From contig NZ_OY986431.1 in assembly GCF_963920485.1 (NCBI RefSeq), forward strand, positions 682,001-746,000: a DNA stretch of 64,000 bases. The letters run 5' to 3'. Source of the DNA: Cyanobium usitatum str. Tous (GTDB lineage Bacteria > Cyanobacteriota > Cyanobacteriia > PCC-6307 > Cyanobiaceae). Within the stretch, counting starts at the first letter, position 1. Each line of letters opens with the position of its first letter. The notes beneath the pieces were generated by a model, which worked only from the letters and a program-made list of their open reading frames with translations, was not told the origin of the DNA and ran no database searches. Both the position numbers and the translations under genes were made by a program. Below, one piece after another: positions 45,947 to 55,239 of the stretch.

Positions 45947-47723
45947 AGCCTCCAGCCCAAATGCCGAAACATCATTGGTTCTGGAGTTGCGCCGCACCTT
46001 GGGGCGGCTTGATTCTGCCCTTGGTCAGATCAGTGAAGGACTCGTTCTAGTCAATGCGAGCGGCCAAGTATTGTGGACCAACTTATCCTTTGATGAATTT
46101 TCAGGAAAGACCAGGCTTGAGATTCTCGGAGTAAGTCTGCACTCCATTTTGCCACTCAATATTGTTGGTGATCCCATTCTCACCCTTGAGCAGACACGGG
46201 GGGGATTGCTAAAGACTGGTTTGGTTACTGTGATTATCAGTGACGATCCAGTTTGCGCTCTAGAAATCGAATGGCGTCCCGTGGTCACGGAAGTGCCTAA
46301 TCCGTTGATATTCTCCTTTCGTGATGTGAGTGCCCGGATCTCATTTGATGAGCTGCAGCAGAAAAGCCAGCAGATCGAAGAGAAATGGTTGTCGGCTAAT
46401 AAAAAGTACATAGATTTGCAGTCAAAACAGCTGGCCCTAGCGGCCAAGGTGATGAAGTGCCCGGTAACTGGCTTGCCCAATCGTCGCGGCCTGCGGGCCC
46501 GTATGGCAGCGGCACTGCGTCAACTTCGTCGTCAGCCCGGCTCGGTCACCCTGCTGTTTTGCGATCTAAACCGTTTTAAGGAGGTAAACGATTTCTACGG
46601 CCATCAAGTTGGTGATGAGTTGTTGATTGAGGTGGGAAAACGGCTCCAAGCCACCCTGCGTCCTGAGGACATGCTTGCCAGGCTGGGTGGGGATGAATTC
46701 GTGGTTTTGAGCCCTGACATCCCCACGCCAATGGCAGCGGTTCAGCTGGCGGAACGCTTGCAGGCTCTGGTTTCCAAGCCCTGGACTACCCAGGATTATT
46801 CGATTTTACCCAGCATGACTGTGGGTATTGCCTCTACTGATGATTCGGAAGTCACGGTAGATGAGTTGTTGCGCCGCGCTGATCTGGCGATGTATGCGGC
46901 TAAGGCTAACGATGAGCGCGCAATCACTATCTACGACAACGTGATTGATGATCAGGTTAAGCGGGGCATTTTGATTAAGCGTCAGTTGCAACATGCAATT
47001 GATAGTGATCTGCTGCGGGTTGATTTTCAGCCCATCGTCGACCTAAAGAGCCGGGATTCTATTGGTTTTGAGGCACTATCCCGCATTCGTGATTTCGAGG
47101 GTGGCTGGATGTCGCCAATCGACTTCATCCCAGTTGCCGAGAGTGTAGGCTTGATTGATCCGTTGGGTGATCTGGTATTGCGCCGTTGCTTGGCGGTGCT
47201 GAAATTGGTAAACGATATAACCCCTGATCTTCTAATTACGATCAATGTAAGTCCGCTGCAAATCTGCCGGGATGGGCTTGCGGGCAGAATGATTGCTCTG
47301 GCAGAGCGTTATGAGGTTGATCTCTCTCGCCTGGCTGTGGAGGTCACGGAATCCATATTGATAGATCGACCCCAATCCGCAATGCGCGAGCTGCACTCCC
47401 TGCGCGCCGTGGGTTGTCGCATATATCTAGATGACTTTGGTACCGGTTACTCGAGTATGTCCTGGCTTGCCCAACTGCCTATTGATGCAATCAAGATCGA
47501 TCGTAGTTTTACGGCTGGTCTGCTGAACGATCCCCGTCGCAGCGTGGTCGTGGCTTCGATGATCAGGCTGTCTCGCGATCTTGGTCTGGATGTGATCGCC
47601 GAAGGGGTTGAGCTTGAAGCCCAGGCAGAAGCTCTACTGGCGATGGGCTGCTGCAAGGGGCAGGGCTTCCTGTTTGGTCACCCAGCACCCTTTCCCCAGC
47701 CAGCTGAAGCTTTAGTTTCCTAA
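45939..47723 (+). CDS. PAS-GGDEF-EAL cyclic-di-GMP turnover protein
   Basis: A 594-aa cytosolic signalling enzyme from ATG 45939 (MPKASSPNAETS). A PAS-like sensor lies at ~20-150 (GQISEGLVLVNASGQVLWTN), then a short coiled coil. The GGDEF domain has the intact active-site sequence RLGGDEFVV at about residue 250. The EAL domain starts with GFEALSRIRDF near 378 and has the metal-binding LDDFGTGYSSM and the KIDRSF lysine. Both catalytic cores look intact, so it may make and/or degrade c-di-GMP. It overlaps the upstream PAS gene by 8 bp. It is the last backbone gene before the island. Confidence 0.88.
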   Translation: MPKASSPNAETSLVLELRRTLGRLDSALGQISEGLVLVNASGQVLWTNLSFDEFSGKTRLEILGVSLHSILPLNIVGDPILTLEQTRGGLLKTGLVTVIISDDPVCALEIEWRPVVTEVPNPLIFSFRDVSARISFDELQQKSQQIEEKWLSANKKYIDLQSKQLALAAKVMKCPVTGLPNRRGLRARMAAALRQLRRQPGSVTLLFCDLNRFKEVNDFYGHQVGDELLIEVGKRLQATLRPEDMLARLGGDEFVVLSPDIPTPMAAVQLAERLQALVSKPWTTQDYSILPSMTVGIASTDDSEVTVDELLRRADLAMYAAKANDERAITIYDNVIDDQVKRGILIKRQLQHAIDSDLLRVDFQPIVDLKSRDSIGFEALSRIRDFEGGWMSPIDFIPVAESVGLIDPLGDLVLRRCLAVLKLVNDITPDLLITINVSPLQICRDGLAGRMIALAERYEVDLSRLAVEVTESILIDRPQSAMRELHSLRAVGCRIYLDDFGTGYSSMSWLAQLPIDAIKIDRSFTAGLLNDPRRSVVVASMIRLSRDLGLDVIAEGVELEAQAEALLAMGCCKGQGFLFGHPAPFPQPAEALVS

Positions 47724-47831
47724 ATCTGCGGCTGAGCTACGGGCTAGCCACTCACTTTCCAGCAACATAATGGATGGCATGGGGGTTCAAAAGCCAGAAA
47801 GCCACTAGCGAAGAGGGTTTCCAGGGGCTCT

Positions 47832-47868
47832 TACTTCTGTTTATACTTCTGTTTCCTACTTCCGTTTC
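47832..47868 (+). repeat. Triple 12-mer repeat beside the integrase (att-like copy A)
   Basis: TACTTCTGTTTA (47832), TACTTCTGTTTC (47844), one base, then TACTTCCGTTTC (47857) lie within 42 bp of the integrase start. Identical TACTTCTGTTTC pairs occur at 57536 and 60435. They may be recombinase binding (arm-type) or attachment sequences. Confidence 0.65.
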
Positions 47869-47873
47869 GGTTC

Positions 47874-49142
47874 GTGCCCAAGCTCAGAGGCCCCCGCAAG
47901 CGGCCAAAAGGCGGCCCAAATTGGTACGCATGTCTCACCGTCCCCAAGGCCCTACGGCAGAGGGCAGGGAAGAGCGAGTTGTGGCGGTCGCTGGGCACCT
48001 CTGACCCCACGTTGGCCACCAAGCTCTACGGAGCTGCCATAGAGGCGTTAGAAGCGCAGCTAGAGAACCTTGTGGGTGATTCACTGGCCGAACAGGTCGA
48101 GCTGAATCGCGGCCCCGTCCTGACCGCTGTCCGTGTTGTGAAGGAAGGTCAGACGCTCTTCAAAGAGGTTGCGGAGGTTGATCCTCATCTGGTAGCTCAT
48201 GTCCTGACACAAACAAGAAAGGACCAATCCGAGACATATCCACTTGTTGTTGAAGCACTGAAGGGTAACAAGCGTTTTGCAGTTACCTGGGAAGAGCTAA
48301 GAGAGCACTATGCGAAGGTTCGTGCAACTAAGAAAGGTCAGACGCTCTCATCATCAGCGTTGTTTGAAGTCAATAGTGCGATAAAAGTAATGCGTCAATA
48401 CGCCGGTTATCCGGATCTTCTTGCTGTCAAGCATTGTCGAGATATCTACAGCTACTTCATTAATGAGAGTGGCTTGAAGCCCAGAACAATCATGTCAAGG
48501 CTCGGGATGGCTAAGACGATGATCAAGGCTGGTATCAAGCATGAAGTTCTCAGTATGACCTCTAATCCGTGGGATCCTATTGACTTCATTGTTGACACAC
48601 GACCTGAGGACTCCTACAGATCCTTCACGAAAGAGGAAGTACAAAAACTTTTCTCGCTGACGGAGAATGTTCACATCTGGTACGTGTTATTTGGTACCGC
48701 ATTGAGGATTGGTGAGTTTTGGTCGCGTGATCTGAGTCACCTTGATGGACAGATGCTTGTTGTCACTGCTACAGCGAGACAAAAGAACCGCCTTAAGACA
48801 GACACAAGTAATCGAAGAATTCCTTTGAATGAGAAAGCTCTTCGCTATCTGCAGGAGAGTCTTCCTTTTGAAAAGTCGAAAGATACACTTCAGCGAAGGT
48901 TGAGAGCTGATCTTCAATCGCTAGAAAGTCGCGATGAGAAGCTCGTCATCCACAGCACTCGTCATACATGGAAGACGTGGAGCCGTCGTGTCGGTATTCC
49001 AATTGACGTTAGTGATGAGATTGATGGCCATAAAAAGAAGATCACAACAGACGTCAGCGATGGGTATGGCATTTATCCTGATGAGCTTTTGATTGAACAG
49101 AACAACAAGGTTTGGCAGTTTCTTGATGACCTCATTTCTTAG
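47874..49142 (+). CDS. int: Tyrosine recombinase / phage-type integrase
   Basis: A 422-aa integrase with a GTG start. The N-terminus (GPRKRPKGGPNWYACLTVPK, ALRQRAGKSELWRSLGT) is a DNA-arm-binding start common in these enzymes. The central SAM-like core-binding domain follows. The catalytic domain keeps the first Arg in FGTALRIGEFW (~278), the HxxR box in VIHSTRHTWKTWSRR (~360) and the nucleophile Tyr within DGYGIYP (~395). It lies next to the repeat cluster at one end of the island, as expected for an integrating element. Codon and base use are more AT-rich than the backbone, supporting transfer. Confidence 0.88.
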   Translation: MPKLRGPRKRPKGGPNWYACLTVPKALRQRAGKSELWRSLGTSDPTLATKLYGAAIEALEAQLENLVGDSLAEQVELNRGPVLTAVRVVKEGQTLFKEVAEVDPHLVAHVLTQTRKDQSETYPLVVEALKGNKRFAVTWEELREHYAKVRATKKGQTLSSSALFEVNSAIKVMRQYAGYPDLLAVKHCRDIYSYFINESGLKPRTIMSRLGMAKTMIKAGIKHEVLSMTSNPWDPIDFIVDTRPEDSYRSFTKEEVQKLFSLTENVHIWYVLFGTALRIGEFWSRDLSHLDGQMLVVTATARQKNRLKTDTSNRRIPLNEKALRYLQESLPFEKSKDTLQRRLRADLQSLESRDEKLVIHSTRHTWKTWSRRVGIPIDVSDEIDGHKKKITTDVSDGYGIYPDELLIEQNNKVWQFLDDLIS

Positions 49143-49244
49143 CCACTCATGCACTTCACTATCTCCCGCCTCCTTTCCTCACTCGGCCTTGTCCCCTTCC
49201 CCCCATCTCAATGACTACAACCACCTCACAGACTTACTCACCTT

Positions 49245-49484
49245 GTGATCGAAGAACGGATAGCCTTCCTTGAGTCACCAAAAGACAAGCTCATCCTTCG
49301 ATTCAGGACCTTTGAAAATCCCGAGTGCTACGGAGACCTAAAAACTGAGGTCATCAAAGGACGAGTAATTCAAGGTGAACACCCGCTCCTCAAAAGTCGA
49401 AGGGTGTTCAACCGGAAGGAAGTCCTAGACCTATGGCACAAGTTGCAAGGGAAGGGCTGGAAACAAGTGGACGCAAAGTGGTGA
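49245..49484 (+). CDS. DUF1651-like small protein (island copy)
   Basis: A 79-aa protein with the DUF1651 pattern: a beta-rich N-terminus and the core PLLKSRRVFNRKEVLDLWHK with the GWKQVDAKW ending. It is divergent from the backbone copy at 21762-22004, sharing the PLLK-R core. The start codon at 49245 is a GTG. Function unknown. Confidence 0.65.
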   Translation: MIEERIAFLESPKDKLILRFRTFENPECYGDLKTEVIKGRVIQGEHPLLKSRRVFNRKEVLDLWHKLQGKGWKQVDAKW

Positions 49485-49744
49485 AGCTATTGACTGTTTC
49501 AGCGATACCTAAAAGGTAATGACAGAAATTTCAGAAGCCTTATCGCTACTGAAGGCGTCTCGTATTTACCCCCATGCCCCCACCCATTGCATGGCTTGCT
49601 GATTGGCGGTTGGGTAAGTCGCTTGTTTGGATTTCCAATCGACAGCGAAATGGCCCATGAGAGCCTGAAACGAATACCAGCAGCAGCCCTGAACCTGTAC
49701 CAGCCTCTACGATCGTAGACTCTCGGTACAAGACGGTCTTGGTC

Positions 49745-50425
49745 ATGAATCTGATCGCTTACTACCGAGTCAGTACCGACCGCCAGGGAAGGTCTGGTCT
49801 GGGTTTGGAGGCACAGCAGGAGCGGGTAGCCCAGCTTGCTGCCGAACGTGGTGCCCAGGTAGTTGCCGAGTTCGTAGAGGTGGAAAGCGGCAGGAAGTCA
49901 GATCGCCCCCAGCTAGCTGCTGCCCTTGCTGAGGCACGAAAACGTAAGGCTGTGGTGGCCGTTGCCAAACTCGACCGCCTGGCGCGTGATGCTGAGCTGA
50001 TCCTGCGATTGAGCCGAGAAGCTCAGGTCAACGGCATGGGCGGCTTCCTGTTTTGTGATTTGCCTGACATCGATGCCACTACAGCAGCGGGTCGCCTCAT
50101 CCTTGGAGTGATGGGATCTGTTGCTGAATTTGAATCCAGACGGATCAGTGAGCGCACAAGAGACGCCCTAACCGCTGCCAAGGCCAGAGGCGTAAAGCTG
50201 GGCGGCATCAGGCCAAACACCATCAAGGAGAATGTTGCAGCCAAGGCCAAGGCGCAGCAGGAAGCGGAGAAGCTGCGTGGTGTACTGACTCCAATGATCG
50301 AAGCCAAGCTGCCGCTACGAGCTATCTCAGAGGCTTTGGCCGGTGCTGGGAAGACTACGAAGAACGGCCAACCACTGAGCCCAACCCAAGTCAAACGCTT
50401 GCTAACACGACTCGGCCTATCCTAA
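49745..50425 (+). CDS. Serine recombinase / resolvase
   Basis: A 226-aa small serine recombinase from ATG 49745. The catalytic serine is in AYYRVSTDRQGRSGLGLEAQ. Other motifs are VVAVAKLDRLARDAELILRL (the Arg-rich active-site helix) and GVMGSVAEFESRRISERTRD (the E-helix). The C-terminal part (LRAISEALAGAGKTTKNGQP with LSPTQVKRLL) is an HTH of the resolvase/invertase type. It could drive inversion, resolution or independent transposition inside the island. Its GC-rich codons differ from the neighbours, suggesting a separate origin. Confidence 0.9.
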   Translation: MNLIAYYRVSTDRQGRSGLGLEAQQERVAQLAAERGAQVVAEFVEVESGRKSDRPQLAAALAEARKRKAVVAVAKLDRLARDAELILRLSREAQVNGMGGFLFCDLPDIDATTAAGRLILGVMGSVAEFESRRISERTRDALTAAKARGVKLGGIRPNTIKENVAAKAKAQQEAEKLRGVLTPMIEAKLPLRAISEALAGAGKTTKNGQPLSPTQVKRLLTRLGLS

Positions 50426-50476
50426 GAAAACAGAATAAGCGCCATATATCTCAACCATGCATATCATCAATCTACA

Positions 50477-50965
50477 ATGAAAAAACTTACACAAGATCAA
50501 AAGCAATATCGAAAGCGAAAGAAGGAAGCAAAGAGAGACTTTGTTCGCATGGTCAATGAAAACGGCGAGATTTCACTGCGTGTTTCAAAGCGTTCCCTAT
50601 GCTTGCGAGTCAGCAATGAGGTGTTCAATGCGCTAGCCGTGATTTGCGAGGCATATGGTAAGGACCAAGGAGAGATGATTGGTTTCATGATTGGAAACAG
50701 TATTCATAAACTCCAAACAATTCCAGAGCCAAAACGCACTTATCAACCCGACGGAAAATGCGAACGACAACCGATGACTGAGCCTAATAAGTCTCGCTTC
50801 AATGGAACAGGCTGTGAGAAACAGGTTAATGTTCGCATTTCCATTACCGCCTGGAAGAAGCTTGACGACTTCTGCGTGAAGGATCAAAAGACTCGATATT
50901 CCAAGAAGAGGGTGGTAGAGCATCTCATCCTTGACTATGCCAAACGCAATTCCCAAGAGCTTTAG
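50477..50965 (+). CDS. Hypothetical protein with two ribbon-helix-helix-like segments
   Basis: A 162-aa basic protein. A lysine-rich N-terminus (DQKQYRKRKKEAKRDF) precedes SLCLRVSNEVFNALAVICEA and later VNVRISITAWKKLDDFCVKD, then RYSKKRVVEHLILDYAKR. Each half reads as one beta strand plus two helices, like the ribbon-helix-helix fold of CopG/Arc regulators. A tandem arrangement would allow a single chain to bind DNA as a pseudodimer. It follows the resolvase by 51 bp. This fold call is from pattern only. Confidence 0.5.
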   Translation: MKKLTQDQKQYRKRKKEAKRDFVRMVNENGEISLRVSKRSLCLRVSNEVFNALAVICEAYGKDQGEMIGFMIGNSIHKLQTIPEPKRTYQPDGKCERQPMTEPNKSRFNGTGCEKQVNVRISITAWKKLDDFCVKDQKTRYSKKRVVEHLILDYAKRNSQEL

Positions 50966-51655
50966 AGCCGTCTATCACTTCTAGTACCTAAGCCCATGCT
51001 GGGAGCGGCTTGCTGTGTCAATGGCTCACTAATACAGGGAGAACCTTTGATTGGTGATCCAATCGTCGTATGGAACCGACGTTAAAGAAAGGCAGAGCTG
51101 TGAATGCCCGTAAGGGAGTAGCTCGTTCTGCGGTCTCGTTGAACCCAAGCACTACAGGCTTCAGGCACCTGTAGCAGAGGCTGAATCAACGCTCGCCCTC
51201 GACGGTTGGAGAACCGGCGATGGACCCTCTCCAAGTTGAAGCCCGAACTGACGCACCACTGCGTTACGAGCGGAATGAGCAACTCACTGGAATGGTTCAA
51301 AGAGAATCTACCCGCTGTAGCCAGTTCGTTTGAAACGGTCACCCGATTCTGTGGTGACAACAGCTCCCCACGTCTTCCGCTTCCAAAGGCGGTTGGTGTT
51401 GGGGAGTTTGTGTTTCAAAGGAGCTGAGCTACAGGCGGAGCCACCGTTGGTGGCGAGTTTGCTCTTTGCACCATCCAGTTGAAGGATATTAACCAGTAGG
51501 AATTATTACCATCTAATTGATTGCTTTACTAAATGAATACCAAGGCACTCCAGGACTGGAGCTTGCCATCTATCCAAGCGGCAGGACCAGGCAGGAGATG
51601 GCCTCTGTTGATCACCTAACTACCCACCCATTTACTTTTAGTCGACTAAATTGCT
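50966..51655. other. Gene-poor stretch with one possible small ORF
   Basis: About 690 bp with no convincing gene. A 37-codon frame at 51220-51333 (MDPLQVEARTDAPLRYERNE, then a QLTGMVQRESTRCSQFV end) looks protein-like. It ends in TGA, and the same frame continues NGHPILW to another stop, so it may be a decayed small gene. Longer frames on both strands here are probably chance. Confidence 0.35.
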
Positions 51656-52417
51656 ATGACAGCTGATCTATTGTCCATTGATTATCTGAGAGAACATTTG
51701 AGTGAGAAGGCATTGACCTATCTCACTACGACGATCCCTGAGCATCACCGCATTGGAGTTGGTAATTTCGTCAATGCTCAACGCAACGTTTTCAACCAAT
51801 ACGCTGCAGATTTGGCTGCAGTGTTTATGGCGCTAGATCAGGCTCCATCAGACCTGAACCTGAAGCATTTTGAATCTTGCTTTAGTGAATGGCTCAGAGA
51901 GAATGGCGTATCAAGCTCCAGGATTACCCAGCTCAAAGGAGCGATCAGGATCAAACGCCGTGCTCTTGCAGAGGGTTCTTTCTACGACCAGTCCGAACGG
52001 GAGTTCATCAAGGAGCTGGAGGTTGAGAAGGCTTACCTGTTTGGCCGACTTACTTGGGAGGGGCAGAAGCAAGCGTTACAGCTTCGTCAGGCCAAGGGGC
52101 AGGTCACCCTCCAGGATCTGCGTCAATTACTCAAGGTCTACCAGCTCGACCCCAAGAGTCAGTGGCAAGGAAGTGATGACTGGAGTCCCTCCAAGTCTGA
52201 TCCCAAGCCATCACTAACACCTCCTGTCCCCTCCCTGCCTCTGTCCACCAAGGCGTATTACTTGGCGTTGACGCTGCAGGGGGTGGTGGATCAACTGCTC
52301 GATATACAACCTCAATGGGAAGGTGATCATCGAATAACTGAACTAGTTGACGCTCGGCGTCTCAGTGACCTGACTAGTCAGCTCTCCGCTGGAAGAGATC
52401 TTGGATGGGATTTCTAA
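51656..52417 (+). CDS. Hypothetical island protein
   Basis: A 253-aa soluble, mostly helical protein (SIDYLREHLSEKALTYLTTT; AYLFGRLTWEGQKQALQLRQ; a Pro/Ser-rich linker near 180-195; then an Ala/Leu-rich C-terminal helix pair). No motif or family recognised. It stands alone and is followed by a hairpin terminator. ATG at 51656. Confidence 0.55.
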   Translation: MTADLLSIDYLREHLSEKALTYLTTTIPEHHRIGVGNFVNAQRNVFNQYAADLAAVFMALDQAPSDLNLKHFESCFSEWLRENGVSSSRITQLKGAIRIKRRALAEGSFYDQSEREFIKELEVEKAYLFGRLTWEGQKQALQLRQAKGQVTLQDLRQLLKVYQLDPKSQWQGSDDWSPSKSDPKPSLTPPVPSLPLSTKAYYLALTLQGVVDQLLDIQPQWEGDHRITELVDARRLSDLTSQLSAGRDLGWDF

Positions 52418-52491
52418 TCCGTTCTGATTGAGAGGCGGGCGAGATCATCAAGGATCTTTTCCCGTTCTAGTTTATTGAAGGTTCACAATCA

Positions 52492-52525
52492 CATCTAAAC
52501 CACTGTTAGATGATCTGGTTTTTTT
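52492..52525 (+). terminator. Hairpin and T-run after the 253-aa gene
   Basis: CATCTAA, 7-nt loop, TTAGATG (perfect stem), then ATCTGG and seven T. It is 75 bp downstream of the stop and just before the end of the convergent 171-aa gene. Confidence 0.55.
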
Positions 52526-52540
52526 GGACAGTCCCCATTG

Positions 52541-53056
52541 TTAACCTCTTAGTTGATATTCAAGTAGTTCATCCCCAGAAAGGGACTGAACTATCCCGAG
52601 ACATTGCTCACTCGTCATTGCTCGCCATTTCGATTTGAAGGCGTCTCGATCTTCAAACCCCTTTTTTGCCAAGTAGTAAAAGCAGGCAACCCTCCACCAT
52701 CCCACTTCTCTATACCGTTCTATATTAATCCCTCCAACATCAAGCAGGGCATCGAGTTGGTCCCATTTTAGAAAGTGATATTGATTTTTCCAGGCTTTCG
52801 CTATGACATAAGTTCTCATCTCGCTACCATGGAAGAATTCATCGCAGAACTCTTGCTCTCTTGTGAAATCGTCCCAGAGAGGCTTACTTATGTCATTCGT
52901 GATCTCTCTATTGCCCTCGCAAGTGTCAACTATGACAGGGAAGATGCCTTCCGCAGCTTTAACTAATCCGCCAATGCAGACGTAAAAGTTATCAGGCATA
53001 AGCAGTCCTTTCAGGGCTCTTTCACTATTGAAAGCATCCCTGGCAATTTGCGCCAT
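52541..53056 (-). CDS. Hypothetical island protein
   Basis: A 171-aa soluble protein, rich in aromatic and acidic residues (ALKGLLMPDNFYVCIGGLVK; FTREQEFCDEFFHGSEMRTY; REVGWWRVACFYYLAKKGFE; then MTSEQCLGIVQSLSGDELLE). It has a mixed alpha-beta pattern with no TM segment. I do not recognise it. It is convergent with the 253-aa gene. Confidence 0.5.
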   Translation of the reverse strand: MAQIARDAFNSERALKGLLMPDNFYVCIGGLVKAAEGIFPVIVDTCEGNREITNDISKPLWDDFTREQEFCDEFFHGSEMRTYVIAKAWKNQYHFLKWDQLDALLDVGGINIERYREVGWWRVACFYYLAKKGFEDRDAFKSKWRAMTSEQCLGIVQSLSGDELLEYQLRG

Positions 53057-53291
53057 TTTTTCTTGTTTTCTTTTGCGGTTAGTTCGATCCTCTGTTTCTT
53101 GTGCTTCCAGTCAAAGATGCTCATTGGATTAATAAGTGATAAAGAGCCTGACAGAATGATCAAATGGTTGAGGAAGGCATTTGCATTTACTACATCTTAT
53201 GATCCGCTCTCCCGTTTAGCGGATGGCCTAGGACTCTTTGGTGAACAGCTAATGCGCCTCCCCCATGGGACAGCAGACTTAACCGCTGAAG

Positions 53292-53840
53292 CTAAAGATT
53301 GTCCATTAGTCTAAATCCTTGCTTGGCGTATTCACTCTCTGGGTCATAGTTTGTACAGTTACTATTGAATGCCATTGCCAAGGTTGAGGCTGCGCCTACT
53401 ACTTTTGGCTCGGTCATCCATTCACGAATGCTTTCAGCATTCTTTGCTTCGATAAAGTAGTCAACCTTGTATTTAACTTCCTCGGGGGTGTAATCATATC
53501 TTCTTGCGCTACATATTGTTTGTGCAAGAAAGCCGATCGCTTGTTCTTGCAGATCCGTCAGGCGTGAGGCATTCGTCGGAGCGCTAGGACTACTTTCAAG
53601 GAACCTGTATCTTCCCTCTACTTCTGAAACGGCACCCTTGGATTCAGCCGATCCATTCCTTTTCGTGGTTAGGTCTCTGGATTTCACAGGTTGTTCGTAG
53701 GATGCTTGGCTGCTTGAAATTGCTATACCAGCGTCTCTTGTGAGACTGCTTCCAGTCAATGCCCTGTAGCCTCCAAACAATGCCGATACAGCAATGATGG
53801 GAACCCATCCATAGGCAGCCTTCTGTTTACTCATTGACAT
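53292..53840 (-). CDS. Hypothetical protein with N-terminal membrane anchor
   Basis: A 182-aa protein. A single hydrophobic segment near the N-terminus (GWVPIIAVSALFGGYRAL) precedes a Ser-rich, likely extended linker (~35-85) and a helical C-terminal domain (LTDLQEQAIGFLAQTICSAR; VKYKVDYFIEAKNAESIREW; two Cys). No family recognised. It lies 235 bp upstream of the 171-aa gene on the same strand. Confidence 0.5.
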   Translation of the reverse strand: MSMSKQKAAYGWVPIIAVSALFGGYRALTGSSLTRDAGIAISSSQASYEQPVKSRDLTTKRNGSAESKGAVSEVEGRYRFLESSPSAPTNASRLTDLQEQAIGFLAQTICSARRYDYTPEEVKYKVDYFIEAKNAESIREWMTEPKVVGAASTLAMAFNSNCTNYDPESEYAKQGFRLMDNL

Positions 53841-54315
53841 ACAACTAATCGGTCTAATTTATATTGGATTGCTTGTGCGCGGGAAAGTAAGCCATATTTC
53901 TTTATATCGGCAATGATGTCGCTTCTGCTGGGGTCAGAAGCTCAGTGGCCGAGTGAATTGGCTGGAGATGCTCTCGTAACGCACACTTATACGTCCTGAG
54001 CTGATCAAGCCGAAAGTAGCCGTGAAGGCCGTATTTTAACAAGTTGATGTGAAGCATTAGTTCTTGCGGGCATGGGCTGCTCCAACTGCGGAAGTTCTTC
54101 GGCGATGTGGGATCGCTGCCCTCTTAGGCGCGGTTCCCTGCCTCAAAGCTCAAGATGGGGGTGTCCAGAAAACTAGACCAGATCAGTTCTGAAGTGCCAC
54201 AGCAGCGCAATCACAATATTTTTAGGTGATAATGATCACCTAAGCGCAACTGAAATTTGCCCAATACATTCTCACGCCTGACTGCCACCACAGGGTCGGA
54301 GGAGCCCAGCTCTTC
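53841..54315. other. Intergenic stretch with a perfect 9-bp inverted repeat
   Basis: 475 bp without a convincing gene. At 54222-54243 TTAGGTGAT, loop AATG, ATCACCTAA forms a perfect hairpin, about 70 bp before the next start codon, and could be an operator. A 34-codon frame at about 54072 (GCSNCGSSSAMWDRCPLRRG) has four Cys but looks fortuitous. Confidence 0.45.
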
Positions 54316-54558
54316 ATGGCCCCCAGCTGGAATCCAGGGCAGAAGGGCGTGAAGGTTCAGATCATTGATGTATTTGCCCTTGAGCTGGCCACTGGGTATG
54401 AAAAGGACCCAGAAGGCAGGCTCCTCCTCTCCTCAAGACAACCCATGCTTAGGCTCCTAATCGCCACCGCTGCTGGTCTGTGGCAGTACCCAGCCTTCGA
54501 CCTTGAAGAGTACTTGGAGTGGTCTGGAAATTGGTTGTTTGCAGAGGATCGCAAATAG
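54316..54558 (+). CDS. Small hypothetical island protein
   Basis: An 80-aa protein (VKVQIIDVFALELATGYEKD; LATAAGLW-type hydrophobic centre; FDLEEYLEWSGNWLFAEDRK end). Its TAG stop shares a base with the GTG start of the HNH-type gene, so the two would be translationally coupled. No family recognised. Confidence 0.45.
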   Translation: MAPSWNPGQKGVKVQIIDVFALELATGYEKDPEGRLLLSSRQPMLRLLIATAAGLWQYPAFDLEEYLEWSGNWLFAEDRK

Positions 54559-55239
54559 TGGACCTGATCAGCAGAGAAGATGCCAAGGCGTTAGGCCTTA
54601 AGCGGTTCTTCACTGGAGTTCCTTGCAAAAACAATCACATTGCAGAGCGGTACGTCTCGAGTGGAAATTGCGTAACCTGCCTTAAGGAGCGTACAGCTAT
54701 TGCAGTATTGCTCAAGCGTGAGTCAAACCTACGCACTACATCCTGTCCTATGTGCGGAACAACAATCCAAACAACAAATGGACTGAAGAAGTTCTGCTCT
54801 AAGAAGTGCAAGCGAATATGGGATGCCTCACAAAAGCCTAGGCGTGGACCAATAACCAGATCATGTCTTTGGTGCAATAGGAGCTTAACTACCTCCCATG
54901 CAACCCAAAATTTTTGCTGTGCTGAACACTCAGCATGGTGGCACAGAGAAGACCGTAAAAGTGATCCAGTAAAGGCTGAGAAGCAGAAGCTCCAAGAGAT
55001 ACGCTGGAAGGAACAGAACTTAGAGCTCCTTCGTCAAAAATCTAGGGAGTATGAAGCCCTGAACAGAGAAGAGCGTAATGCCAAAGCTAGGGCTCGTCGT
55101 TCGACTGAGGAAGGCAGACAGCTTGGTAACGCAATCGCGAAGGCTTCTAGAGACAGATTTATAGAGCAGCATGGAATTAGTATGGCAACCGCCCATCAGA
55201 GGCGGTAGCTGTCAGGAAAGATGACGACTCTGCTGCCAT

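Noticed and set aside
47790-47830. GGGGGTTCAAAAGCC, reminiscent of a tRNA/tmRNA T-arm near the integrase
   Set aside because: No acceptor stem, anticodon arm or CCA-side partner can be folded; so no tRNA attachment site is called.
51082-51360. 92-codon minus-strand and 73-codon plus-strand frames
   Set aside because: Mutually overlapping, no recognisable features and no supporting neighbours.
54150-54190. GGGTGTCCAGAAAACTAGACC, similar to insertion-sequence ends
   Set aside because: No matching inverted end or transposase fragment nearby.
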